This document shows positions 45,305-53,732 of a DNA stretch of 64,000 bases, piece after piece. How positions within the stretch are numbered: position 1 is the first letter of the stretch; each line of letters starts with the position of its first letter. Position numbers and translations under genes: made by a program. The DNA is from Terriglobia bacterium. GTDB taxonomy: Bacteria; Acidobacteriota; Terriglobia; Terriglobales; Acidobacteriaceae. Below the pieces are notes generated by a model. It was given only the letters and a program-made list of their open reading frames with translations, did no database searches and was not told the origin of the DNA. The stretch is from contig JAIQFO010000001.1 in the NCBI GenBank assembly GCA_020073215.1, forward strand, positions 62,001 through 126,000, read 5' to 3'.

Positions 45305-46336
45305 GTGACTCCGAACTCATCTGCGATCGACGCTCCGGCCCCAGCCCAGCCTGCCCAACCCGAGGCCCAGCCCATCATTGTCGTTCGCGACCTTGTCCAC
45401 CGTTATCAGGACCGCATCGCGCTCAATGGCGTCTCGTTCGACGTTCGCCCCGCCGAACTTTTCGGTCTCCTCGGTCCAAACGGCAGCGGTAAGACCACTC
45501 TGTTCCGCATTCTTTCCACGCTCATGGTCCCGACCTCCGGCAGCGCCACGATCGCTGGCCTGGACGCGGTTCGCCAGCCCGGAGCGCTTCGCCGCCACAT
45601 TGGCGTCGTTTTCCAGGCTCAGAGCGTCGACCCCAAGCTCACCGCTTATGAAAATCTCTGGCATCAGGGACACCTCTATGGCCTGCGTGGCCTCGAGCTC
45701 AAGCAGAGAATCACGGAGATCCTCACACGTGTGGGATTGCTCGATCGCTCCGCCGACCGCGTAGAAACGTTTTCCGGAGGCATGCAGCGCCGCATCGAGC
45801 TCGCCAAAGGCCTGCTCCATCATCCGGAGGTTCTGCTCCTCGATGAGCCGACAACGGGCCTCGATCCCGGCGCCCGGCGCGACCTTTGGCAGTACCTCCA
45901 GATCCTCCGCGATCAGGAGCGCGTTTCCGTGATCGTCACCACTCACCTGATGGAAGAAGCCGAACGCTGCGACCGCCTTGCCATCCTGAATGAAGGCAAC
46001 CTGGTGGCTCTAGGCACCCCCGAGGCTCTCACTCGCGAGATCGGCGGCGACGTCATTCTGCTTGAAGCGCGCGACCCGCAAACTTTGGCCGACCACATTC
46101 GCAGCAAGTTTCACGTCGATGCCACCGTCATGGACAAACAGGTCCGCCTCGAAATTGAAAATGGACATCGCTTCGTCCCCGACGTCGTCGAAGCCTTCCC
46201 CGGAGAAGTCCAGTCGCTAAGCGTGAGCAAGCCGACCTTGGAAGACGTCTTCATCCATCGCACCGGGCACCGCTTCTGGAGCGAAGACGCCGAGCCTGCA
46301 CCACTAGGCGGAACGAAGAAAGCCAAGAAGAAGTGA
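45305..46336 (+). CDS. ABC transporter ATP-binding protein (DrrA-like)
   Basis: 343 aa. Walker A GPNGSGKTT, signature FSGGMQRRIELAKG, Walker B LLLDEPTTGLDPGARR, and the H-loop HLMEEAERCD, plus a C-terminal extension (VDATVMDKQVRLEIENGH) that contacts the permease in the DrrA/CcmA-NatA type. The start is GTG 45305; no Shine-Dalgarno, but TAGAAT ends 5 bp before it. Partner permease follows after 27 bp. Confidence 0.94.
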   Translation: MTPNSSAIDAPAPAQPAQPEAQPIIVVRDLVHRYQDRIALNGVSFDVRPAELFGLLGPNGSGKTTLFRILSTLMVPTSGSATIAGLDAVRQPGALRRHIGVVFQAQSVDPKLTAYENLWHQGHLYGLRGLELKQRITEILTRVGLLDRSADRVETFSGGMQRRIELAKGLLHHPEVLLLDEPTTGLDPGARRDLWQYLQILRDQERVSVIVTTHLMEEAERCDRLAILNEGNLVALGTPEALTREIGGDVILLEARDPQTLADHIRSKFHVDATVMDKQVRLEIENGHRFVPDVVEAFPGEVQSLSVSKPTLEDVFIHRTGHRFWSEDAEPAPLGGTKKAKKK

Positions 46337-46363
46337 GCCGCCAACGCTGCTAAACTAAACTTG

Positions 46364-47194
46364 ATGGCAACCCAGACCGCCACGCTCCCCACGACTGCAA
46401 CCCCTCCCGCATCCGCCGGCGTTCTGCTGCCCGCCTTCACGCTCTGGTGGCGCGAAGTCGTACGTTTCTATCGCCAGCGCGCACGCGTGGTGGGCGTCAT
46501 AGCTTCTCCACTTTTGTTCTGGATCGTCATCGGCAGCGGTTTTGGAACTTCGTTCCGTTCCGGGCAAGCCGCCGGACAACAGCACTATCTAAATTACTTT
46601 TATCCCGGGACGCTGGTGATGATCGTGCTCTTCACCGCGATTTTTACCATGATGTCGGTGATCGAAGACCGCAACGAAGGCTTTCTGCTTTCCGTGCTGG
46701 TGGCGCCGGTGCCGCGAGCGGCCATTGTTCTGGGAAAAGTCTTAGGCGGCACCACCCTCGCCGGCGCCCAGGGACTCATTTTTCTCGTGTTCGCGCCGCT
46801 CGTCGGCGTGCACTTTACGCTCGTCTCGTTCTGGTTGATTGTCCTCACCGTGTTCCTGGTATCGTTTGCCCTGACCGCGCTCGGCTTCGCCATCGCCTGG
46901 CCCATGGATTCGACGCAGGCCTTTCACGCCATCATCAACTTGTTTCTGATTCCGTTGTGGCTGCTTTCGGGAGCGCTCTTTCCTCTGTCCGGCGCCTCAG
47001 GATGGATTCGCGGAGTCATGTATGCCAATCCGCTGACCTATGGTGTCGAGGCGCTGCGCACCCTGATGTATCCCGAAGCCCCCAGCGCATTTTCGCTGAC
47101 CGCGTCGATTCTGACCTTAGTGCTGTTTGCCCTGTTCATGTTCGGCTTAGCCTTCGTGCTGGCAAACCGACGCACAACCAAGCCAGCCGCGTAG
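46364..47194 (+). CDS. ABC-2 type permease
   Basis: 276 aa with six hydrophobic helices and the ABC-2 signature region (SVIEDRNEGFLLSVLVAPVP, then IPLWLLSGALFPLSGASGW). With the ATPase it makes a DrrAB-like exporter, substrate unknown. The ATG at 46364 follows TAAACT by 7 bp with no Shine-Dalgarno, again suggesting leaderless translation or an internal promoter. Confidence 0.92.
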   Translation: MATQTATLPTTATPPASAGVLLPAFTLWWREVVRFYRQRARVVGVIASPLLFWIVIGSGFGTSFRSGQAAGQQHYLNYFYPGTLVMIVLFTAIFTMMSVIEDRNEGFLLSVLVAPVPRAAIVLGKVLGGTTLAGAQGLIFLVFAPLVGVHFTLVSFWLIVLTVFLVSFALTALGFAIAWPMDSTQAFHAIINLFLIPLWLLSGALFPLSGASGWIRGVMYANPLTYGVEALRTLMYPEAPSAFSLTASILTLVLFALFMFGLAFVLANRRTTKPAA

Positions 47195-47207
47195 ATTTTG
47201 TAATCGT

Positions 47208-47276
47208 GTAATTGGGTAATTTTGTAATTTAGGAACAACACCGGTTTTGTTCTCAAATTACAAAATTACCCGATTA
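47208..47276. repeat. AT-rich inverted repeat upstream of the PIG-L gene
   Basis: Arms of about 30 bp built from TTACAAAATTACCCGATTAC-type sequence, with one or two mismatches. It lies between the ABC permease and the deacetylase gene. Confidence 0.8.
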
Positions 47277-47288
47277 CAAAATCACAAA

Positions 47289-47999
47289 ATGCCACTCGAC
47301 ATTCTCGCCCTCGCCGCGCACCGCGATGATGTTGAACAAACCTGCGGCGGAACTCTCCTCAAGATGGCCGAGCGCGGCTACCGAACGGGCATCCTCGACC
47401 TCACACAAGGCGAAATGGGCACCCGCGGTAGCGCCGAAGATCGTGCCCGCGAAGCCGCGGAGGCCGCGCGCATCCTCAAAGTTTCCTGGCGCCACGCGCT
47501 CGATATTCCCGACGGCCGCGTCGAAAATACCTTGGAGAATCGCCAGAAAGTTGCCTGCGTCATCCGCGAGCAACGTCCTCGCGTGTTGATTCTTCCCTAC
47601 TGGGAGGGTCGCCATCCCGACCACTACACCGCTTCGCTGCTCGGATATGAGGCAGCCTTCATATCGGGACTCGCCAAGTTGCCATTGGAGGGTTCCGCTC
47701 ATCGTCCCTTCAAGATTATTTACGCCAGTCTGTACCGCGACGTGCGCCCTACGTTCGTCGTCGATATTACTGCCCAGTTCGAAACCCGCCTCGAATCGCT
47801 GATGGCCTACAAGTCGCAGTTCACCGATCAGCAGGCGGGCAGCGGAATTTTCCCCGCACAAAAAGAAATTCGGGCGCGGATTGAATCCATGGCCCGCTTC
47901 TACGGCCTGCTCGGCGGCGTCACCTATGCCGAGCCCTTCGTACAAAAAGAAGTCGGATTGGTGGATGACGTGATGGCGATTCCAGTGAAGTCAATCTGA
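47289..47999 (+). CDS. PIG-L family deacetylase, BshB1-like
   Basis: 236 aa. LALAAHRDDVEQTCGGTLLK carries the zinc site (family form HPDD, here HRDD), TQGEMGTRGSAEDRAREAAE and PYWEGRHPDHYTAS give the rest. This is the pattern of BshB1, which deacetylates GlcNAc-malate in bacillithiol synthesis; bshA or bshC is not in the window. The start at ATG 47289 is immediately after the inverted repeat. Confidence 0.9.
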   Translation: MPLDILALAAHRDDVEQTCGGTLLKMAERGYRTGILDLTQGEMGTRGSAEDRAREAAEAARILKVSWRHALDIPDGRVENTLENRQKVACVIREQRPRVLILPYWEGRHPDHYTASLLGYEAAFISGLAKLPLEGSAHRPFKIIYASLYRDVRPTFVVDITAQFETRLESLMAYKSQFTDQQAGSGIFPAQKEIRARIESMARFYGLLGGVTYAEPFVQKEVGLVDDVMAIPVKSI

Positions 48000-48095
48000 T
48001 TTCCCCGTTAAAGTGGCCCGCCTGCCAGCCTTCCGATAAGATACGAACGTTCCCAGGCAAAGCCCCAAGCTTTGGCCATCTACAAGGAGTATCGC

Positions 48096-49586
48096 GTGGC
48101 GCGTCCTTCGGCAGTCGTCGGAACCGTGCTTCTGGCGGGACTTCTGGGCGGATTCTTTTCGATCTCAACCAGCCGCGCGGATACTCTCTATCTCAAGAGC
48201 GGAATTTCCCTCAGCGTCACCAGGGTCCAGGAGAAAGACGGGCAGGTCGAATACTGGGTTGCCAATACCCGCTACACCATCAGCAAAGACAGGGTACTCA
48301 AAATCGAAAAGGGGGACGCGCCCGCTACCCCAACACGCGGTGGATTTACCGGAGTCCAGGACCTTACTCGTCGCGATTCCGCGCCTTCGATTTCGCAGCA
48401 CGACAAGGTGAGCCTTCCGCACCTGAGCGGGCCGAAGCAGAATGAGGCCTATTGGGTCGAGCTCCGCAACCGCATCCTGACCGGGGAGACGATTGACGAC
48501 CAGCATCTCGCGGAGATCGAGATCCAGCACGACAATCGCCGGACCGCCGACGCTTTCTTTCTGGCCGGCACGATGGAGATGCAACGCGGCCATCCCGGCC
48601 AGGCCAGCGGCTATTTTGAACACGCCATCCAGGCGATGCCCGATCGTGTGGACCTGCTGCAATGGCGCGCCGCCGCTCTGGCTCGTTCCGAAAGATACGC
48701 GGAGGCGGCGCTTACCCTCGAACGCGCCAACACACTCCAACCCGACTCCCCTGAAGTGCTGCGCCTGCTCGGCATCGCGCGCTACAACGCCGATCGTACC
48801 GCCGATGCCGTTGCCGCCTGGAAGCGAGCCCAGGACCTCGCACCCGATCCCGGAACTGCCAGCCTGTTGCACAAAGCCGAGCGCGAGCTGCAGGTCGAGG
48901 AGAAGTCAAGAAGCAAGGAAAGCCGCCACTTCACCCTCCACTATCAGGGCGAAAGAACCCCGCCGGAACTGCAGCAGCAGATTCTGGCCGTGCTCGAGAC
49001 CGGCTACCAGGACGTTTCCCGGCAACTCAGCTACGAACCGCCCGAAAACATCATCGTCATTCTTTACACCCAGAAGGAATTCACCGACATCACCGATGCG
49101 CCGTCCTGGTCTGGCGGCCTGAATGATGGCAAGCTTCGCATCCCGATTGGCGGCGTCACCTCTATACCGCCGGGATTGGAACGCGTGCTCCGCCACGAGC
49201 TCACGCATTCGTTCGTACATTCGATTGCCGGTCCGCGCTGCCCGGTGTGGTTGCAGGAAGGCCTGGCACAACTGATGGAGCCGCAGAGCGCCAGCGCCTA
49301 TGCGCAGGAATTGGGGCCGCTCTTCCTGGAACGAAAGGCGGCCCCGTTCTCCCTCCTGGAACACCCGTTCTCAAGATTCTCCGCCTTACAAGCGCAGGTC
49401 GCGTATGCGGAATCGCTGGCAGCGGTCGAATATCTGCGCGGCCGCTACGGCATGGGAGAAATTGTACGCATGCTCGAAAGTATCGGCTCCGGTGTCGAGC
49501 CAGAAACCGCGCTCCGGAACAGCACCGGCATGGACTACTCCGTGCTTCAGGAACGAATCGGACAGCACCTGACCTCCGGGCAATGA
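48096..49586 (+). CDS. exported TPR protein with peptidase-MA-like domain
   Basis: 496 aa. Signal peptide MARPSAVVGTVLLAGLLGGF. A short beta domain (LKSGISLSV...YTISKDRVLKIEK) is followed by TPR-like helices (residues 140-260), then the gluzincin-type domain with RVLRHELTHSFVHSI and downstream WLQEGLAQLMEP, giving HExxH plus Glu. The GTG at 48096 is chosen because AAGGAG is 6 bp upstream; a TTG at 48072 is further out. Periplasmic or membrane-linked metallopeptidase, substrate unknown. Confidence 0.9.
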   Translation: MARPSAVVGTVLLAGLLGGFFSISTSRADTLYLKSGISLSVTRVQEKDGQVEYWVANTRYTISKDRVLKIEKGDAPATPTRGGFTGVQDLTRRDSAPSISQHDKVSLPHLSGPKQNEAYWVELRNRILTGETIDDQHLAEIEIQHDNRRTADAFFLAGTMEMQRGHPGQASGYFEHAIQAMPDRVDLLQWRAAALARSERYAEAALTLERANTLQPDSPEVLRLLGIARYNADRTADAVAAWKRAQDLAPDPGTASLLHKAERELQVEEKSRSKESRHFTLHYQGERTPPELQQQILAVLETGYQDVSRQLSYEPPENIIVILYTQKEFTDITDAPSWSGGLNDGKLRIPIGGVTSIPPGLERVLRHELTHSFVHSIAGPRCPVWLQEGLAQLMEPQSASAYAQELGPLFLERKAAPFSLLEHPFSRFSALQAQVAYAESLAAVEYLRGRYGMGEIVRMLESIGSGVEPETALRNSTGMDYSVLQERIGQHLTSGQ

Positions 49587-49646
49587 TTCGGACGGTCCTG
49601 CCCTGCGCTTCGCGAGAGGACGGACTACCCGCCGGCGTGGGTTGGA

Positions 49647-50210
49647 TCATTCAGAGCTGGTTGGCAGTGTGTACTTGAACTGATAGGAGTGCTTGCCGTT
49701 GGTCATGATGATAGTCATGGTCCCTGCGATGCCAGCGAGCCCTCCCGTGCCCGAGCCGGGCACCACGGTGACGATGAGCTGAAACCTACCCTGGTCCATC
49801 GTGCCAGTGTGCTGGAGGGCGAAGGAGCCGCTGTGGCCGTGAACGGTTCCGGTGACGCGCTCGATGGCCACGTAACCGGCGTTGCCCTTGGCGAGGTCGC
49901 CAGCCCCCAGCATCTCACCCTTGCCCGCCGCCTCAAGATCGCCGTGGTATTGCTTGTCGAGCGCGTAGCGGCCAATATCGACGCCCGCGCCTCCGGTGGC
50001 GTCATCCGGCGCGAGCGGGGTGGTCTTTACGTCGAAGGCACCGGTAGCGTGGAATGTCATGGGAGCGTCCCTCTGAATAGTTTTTGAAGGCGAAGCCTGG
50101 GGCAGCGCATTGGCCGGCAAGCCGAGACAGGCCCAAAGCATGATACTCGTGAGGATGTGAGCTCCGACGGAAATACGGCGACCAGCGTCGGTCCGCGGTC
50201 GATCTTTCAA
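49647..50210 (-). CDS. DUF3224 family exported protein
   Basis: 187 aa. A signal-like stretch (GAHILTSIMLWACLGLPANA) precedes a DUF3224 domain: GAFDVKTTPL, GRYALDKQYHGDLEAAGKGE, GSFALQHTGTM and VVPGSGTGGLAGIAG, then HSYQFKYTLP. The domain is a small beta barrel of unknown role. The start is given as TTG 50210 with GGAGG 5 bp upstream; another TTG at 50222 is possible. It lies 114 bp after the DsrE-family gene on the same strand. Confidence 0.85.
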   Translation of the reverse strand: MKDRPRTDAGRRISVGAHILTSIMLWACLGLPANALPQASPSKTIQRDAPMTFHATGAFDVKTTPLAPDDATGGAGVDIGRYALDKQYHGDLEAAGKGEMLGAGDLAKGNAGYVAIERVTGTVHGHSGSFALQHTGTMDQGRFQLIVTVVPGSGTGGLAGIAGTMTIIMTNGKHSYQFKYTLPTSSE

Positions 50211-50324
50211 GTAGCCCTCCAAATGAATCGAGTCAGCCTATTAGATAACTGGGAATGTTGAGACACCCACGTTCTGATGTGGGAAAAAGGAACGGACTGT
50301 GGACGAGGGTGGGCCACCCGGCCC

Positions 50325-50777
50325 TCATTCAGTGATAATACGGTCCGCCCACTCCACCATCGACACGAAGACAGCCGGACTGCCGAATTTTGCTCCCCAT
50401 TGGTTCAAGTCTGCTTCCGTGACCCCACGGGCCCGGGAACAGGCTCCTCAAGAGAAGATCGGAATGTGTTTGGCGACAACTTTTTCGAGAGTTTCGCTCA
50501 GCGGGGGCCACCCCACGGGCATGATTGCATTCACCGTTGCCTTGCGCATGGTGTAGGTGGCTTCCCCCGTCAGGAAAATCTGCACGTCGTGACCGGCGTC
50601 TGCCAGAGCGAGTCCATGGGCAAAGACGAATGATGCTCGGGTCGGGTCATCCGAGCCCCACGCACTTTTCATCATGATTTTCAGCTTCTTGGCTGTCGGC
50701 GCTTCTTGCCCGCTAACCGAGCTAAATGCAAAAAGAGGCAATCCCGCAAGCCACGAGAAAAGCCTTCGGCGTTCCAT
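50325..50777 (-). CDS. DsrE-family exported protein with in-frame TGA: candidate selenoprotein
   Basis: 150 residues if the TGA at 50448-50450 is read through. The first 109 codons run from MERRRLFSWLAGLPLFAFSS, a twin-Arg-like signal, into the DsrE fold (KIMMKSAWGSDDPTRASFVF, GHDVQIFLTGEA). Then comes HIPIFS, TGA, GACSRARGVTEADL, ending VEWADRIITE at a normal TGA (50325). In DsrE-like relatives the TGA position is a Cys (CGAC). The frame downstream is clean and matches the family's C-terminal helix. GGAGG is 8 bp before ATG 50777. A hairpin follows the TGA. If the TGA is a real stop, the gene is truncated and lacks its redox motif. The sel genes are not in the window. Divergent to a DinB gene. 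Confidence 0.72.
50420..50441 (-). promoter_or_regulatory. candidate bacterial SECIS hairpin
   Basis: On the mRNA, 6 nt after the UGA: stem UGUUCCC paired with GGGGUCA (including a U-U mismatch and a U-G pair), apical loop GGGCCCGU of 8 nt. The loop begins 14 nt after UGA, slightly nearer than typical bacterial SECIS elements. Folded by eye only. Confidence 0.4.
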
Positions 50778-50915
50778 GTTCTCATCCTCCAGTAAGTTTG
50801 GATTTACCCCGGGCTCGAAAATTGCCAAACAGTTTACACCCGGGACTGGAGGAAAGCGCAAAGCCGTTGGAACTATTCTGCCAGCGTCGCGTATTGTTGT
50901 TGAGGAGAAGAACCA

Positions 50916-51470
50916 ATGCGAACGCTTCTGCGAACACTTCTGATCTGCCTTCTTGCGCCAGCCGCCATCGCCCTTGCCCAGGATAATCCGCTCAGCGCCT
51001 ACAACAAGCACGTCTACACAGGGGTGAAGGATGTCATCCTCCGCTCCGCCGAAAAAGTGCCCGAGGAGAATTACAACTTTAAGCCCACGGACGCGGTCCG
51101 CAGCTACGGCCAGATCCTTGGACACGTGGCCGACGCACAGTACCTGTTTTGTTCCCTCGTACTGGGCGAAAAAAATCCCGCCCCCCAAATTGAGCAGACC
51201 AAGACCTCGAAAGCCGACCTGATCGCCGCCCTCAAAGACGCCTTCGCCTACTGCGACAAGGCCTACGATGGCATGACCGACGCCTCCGCTGCGCAAATGG
51301 TGAAGTTCTTCGGAACCGACACACCGAAACTGGGCGTACTGTCGGTCAACAGCATGCACACGGTGGAACACTACGGCAACCTCGTCACCTACATGCGGCT
51401 GAAGAACATCGTTCCTCCCACCAGCGAGCCGAAACCCCAGCCCCAGCCCCAACCACAACCGAAGAAATGA
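50916..51470 (+). CDS. DinB-like exported protein
   Basis: 184 aa. Signal peptide MRTLLRTLLICLLAPAAIAL, then a four-helix DinB/YfiT fold: SYGQILGHVADAQYLFCSLV with a metal-type His, SVNSMHTVEHYGNLVTYMRL with further His residues, and a PQPQPQ tail ending KK. DinB-type proteins are often thiol-linked metal-dependent transferases; an exported one is uncommon. GAGGAG is 9 bp before the ATG. Divergent to the DsrE gene (138 bp), so they may be co-regulated. Confidence 0.85.
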   Translation: MRTLLRTLLICLLAPAAIALAQDNPLSAYNKHVYTGVKDVILRSAEKVPEENYNFKPTDAVRSYGQILGHVADAQYLFCSLVLGEKNPAPQIEQTKTSKADLIAALKDAFAYCDKAYDGMTDASAAQMVKFFGTDTPKLGVLSVNSMHTVEHYGNLVTYMRLKNIVPPTSEPKPQPQPQPQPKK

Positions 51471-51586
51471 TGGGCCCTTGGGCCGGCCGCTGGTCGGCCC
51501 TAACTTCACTCGCGAATCATCCCGCCGCAACCCGCCCGCTCTTCGCTTCGCGACAGGACGGGTCACCGGCGGTCATCTGCGGTCAT

Positions 51587-53344
51587 CTAATAATGAGCTG
51601 ACATCGCCTTCTGAAAATCGTCTGCGGTGGTGCGATAACACGGCAGGACCAGGTTCAGATCGAAGTCACGCAACGCGGCTGGGAGCTTTGGGTACTTTGT
51701 GGTTGCGCGAGCTGGATCGGAGTAAGGTTGCAGTATACGGCTCAATGACTCCTTACAGCTCGGATCTGGGGTCACCCGCAGCTTGATTACCCTCGTCGGC
51801 ATTTTGTTGAAATCATATTCAGACAGTCGCCGTTGATAGGGAAGAAATTCATAGACCAGTTTTATGAGGTGCATTTGATCTTTGCCGACCCCTCCCTTGG
51901 CGACGAAGATCTCGAAATTGGAAAAATAAGAGGTGCCCGGCGCGGCAAACACCAGCCCAAGCGAACCGAGGGGCAGCTCTTCGATGGTAGATTTGTTTTC
52001 TTTGTTGCCGGACGGTGTGGGGGAAGCGTCGCCAACCGGCAGGGGATCCATTGGCTCCAACACCTTTCCCGGTCCACTCGCATCAGGGTTGCCCGCGCCC
52101 ACGACTGATCGAGGAGGAGGCGCGATCTGTGAGCCATCTTCGGACAGCGACCCTAAGCGTCCAGCCGTGCCGGAGTTGCCCGCACTGGCAACTGATGGTG
52201 GAGGTGGAACGACTTGTGAGCCACCTCCGGAAACAGAGCCCAATCTCGTTCCTCCCCCAGGGCCGCCGATGCCCTGAACCGAAGGCGGCGGCGCTACAAC
52301 CTGTGGGCCTATAGGGGACGGCCAGTTTTCGGAAATGCGATCGTTCCCAACCGGACTGCGGGCGCTTTCAACCAAGGGAGGCGGCGGTACAATTTGCGAA
52401 CCTGCACCAGCCATCGAACCCAACCGCGCAACTCCAGCAGAGTAGCCCGCACCTGGGGCTGACGGCGGAGGGGCTACAACATTCGGCTCCGCCCCGGACC
52501 ATGAACCCACCCCTGAACTCAACCGCCCTGCTCTTGACGAGTTGCCTGCGTCCTGAACCGATGGAGGAGGCGGCACAACCGCCATACCACCCGCATTGGG
52601 CGCTTTCATGGCCCGGGGCGCGGAAGACCCTCCAAGCTCGGGCGCAGGACCAACCGCGGATGCTTGAGGCAGCGCCAGCGGGTGCGCCGCAGCCTGGTCA
52701 AGCTGGGGCGGCGGACCCACAACCCCGGGCGATCCCGCCAACGCATTCCCCCGTAAGCCCGCAGCAGCTGAGAACGGAACCATAGGTGCGACCGCCTGGG
52801 AACCCACGAGGTTCGGCAGTTTGGCCGTGGCCTGCTTGATGTCAGGCGGTGTGACGATGCCCGGCCTGTGCTCTGGCGTCACCGGCATCGCCGGTTGATG
52901 TGCCGCCGCTTGCTGCGATGAAGCTTCCTTCACTCGCGAGCGCGCCCGAACGCTTGGCGCTCTGCTCTCAACTGCAGGAAAGGAATAACCAACCGGGTAA
53001 GTGAGAGACCTGCGGGATGCATCTTGCTGTGAGAACGGTTTTACTTGCACCCATACTCTGGATTGGCTCCATACGAACAGAACAATGAGCAGTAAATGAC
53101 ACAGTGTTGACTCCAGGATGGAAGACCAGCGAGCTCCGGAGGGGACGAAAACGTCGTTCCAGAAACGTGCGGGCCGTGAGGTGACAGGGATCTGCGGGGC
53201 TGGCCGCAACAGGAGCAGGTCCGCCAGATTGCGGAAGAACACACGATGGCGCGGTTCCAGTTCGATCAGCAGCCGGAGAGGGGGCAAGGGGCCTGAGCGC
53301 GGAACCCTCTGGTTCGCAATGAAAACCCCGGAGTCTCTGTTCAT
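51587..53344 (-). CDS. proline-rich repeat membrane protein, large and unrecognised
   Basis: 585 aa. Near residue 75-95 one hydrophobic helix (STLCHLLLIVLFVWSQ), consistent with a membrane anchor. Residues about 220-440 hold six or so imperfect 30-37-residue repeats of the form VVPPPPSV...GN...GRLGS. The C-terminal 120 residues are a separate globular part (FLPYQRRLSEYDFNKM, SRILQPYSDP). The layout, short cytoplasmic part, one helix, Pro-rich spacer, C-terminal domain, is TonB-like; a TonB domain is not clearly recognised. The start at 53344 (MNRDSGVF) follows a TATAAT at 53386-53381 by about 36 bp. No function assigned. Confidence 0.7.
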   Translation of the reverse strand: MNRDSGVFIANQRVPRSGPLPPLRLLIELEPRHRVFFRNLADLLLLRPAPQIPVTSRPARFWNDVFVPSGARWSSILESTLCHLLLIVLFVWSQSRVWVQVKPFSQQDASRRSLTYPVGYSFPAVESRAPSVRARSRVKEASSQQAAAHQPAMPVTPEHRPGIVTPPDIKQATAKLPNLVGSQAVAPMVPFSAAAGLRGNALAGSPGVVGPPPQLDQAAAHPLALPQASAVGPAPELGGSSAPRAMKAPNAGGMAVVPPPPSVQDAGNSSRAGRLSSGVGSWSGAEPNVVAPPPSAPGAGYSAGVARLGSMAGAGSQIVPPPPLVESARSPVGNDRISENWPSPIGPQVVAPPPSVQGIGGPGGGTRLGSVSGGGSQVVPPPPSVASAGNSGTAGRLGSLSEDGSQIAPPPRSVVGAGNPDASGPGKVLEPMDPLPVGDASPTPSGNKENKSTIEELPLGSLGLVFAAPGTSYFSNFEIFVAKGGVGKDQMHLIKLVYEFLPYQRRLSEYDFNKMPTRVIKLRVTPDPSCKESLSRILQPYSDPARATTKYPKLPAALRDFDLNLVLPCYRTTADDFQKAMSAHY

Positions 53345-53449
53345 CGGATACGCGCCGGAGGGAGAAGAAGAAACTGCCCGATTATAGCGCCATTTCACAG
53401 CGCGCGATGGATACCCCTCCGATACGGTCTTCCAGAATCAAAGACTTAG

Positions 53450-53488
53450 CGGGAGATTTTCGCCAGGTCTTTGAGGAATAAGGAGTTA
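53450..53488 (+). repeat. CAGGTCTTTGAGGAATAA repeat, copy 2
   Basis: GCGGGAGATTTTCGCCAGG followed by TCTTTGAGGAATAAGGAGTTA. Compare 27711 and 53583. Confidence 0.8.
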
Positions 53489-53582
53489 GATGTAAGGTAT
53501 TTATTATTCAACAAGTTGGCTTGGTTTTCTATGTAAGGTATTTGTTTATCAATCGATTAGCTGACCATGCTCTGACCACTTC

Positions 53583-53622
53583 CCGGGAGAATCGGGCCAG
53601 GTCTTTGAGGAATAAAGGCTTA
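53583..53622 (+). repeat. CAGGTCTTTGAGGAATAA repeat, copy 3
   Basis: CGGGAGAATCGGGCCAGG followed by TCTTTGAGGAATAAAGGCTTA. The 18-bp core is identical in all three copies seen. Confidence 0.8.
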
Positions 53623-53732
53623 TATCGACTCTGCGGGCGGTCAAATTGTGATAACGCACCCACCCAAACCAACACACGGCTTGAGCGGGCCACCCGCCGT
53701 TCCAGAGTGCGCGATGGGTCGGCGCGGTGCGT

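Larger units (their letters stand above)
53345..53732. other. intergenic region with two copies of a dispersed repeat
   Basis: No gene supported. It holds the promoter of the Pro-rich protein (TATAAT on the minus strand at 53386-53381), two copies of the CAGGTCTTTGAGGAATAA repeat (53450-53488, 53583-53622), two AAGGTATTT repeats at 53495-53545 and one GGGCCACCCGCC palindrome near 53689. Confidence 0.55.

Noticed and set aside
50778-51566. Long minus-strand reading frame (to 51566) extending the DsrE gene upstream
   Set aside because: It is antisense to the well-supported DinB-like gene, and the ATG at 50777 with GGAGG and a signal peptide marks the real start.
53450-53622. CRISPR-like array
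   Set aside because: Only two direct repeats with 100 bp between them and no further units; not spaced as spacers.
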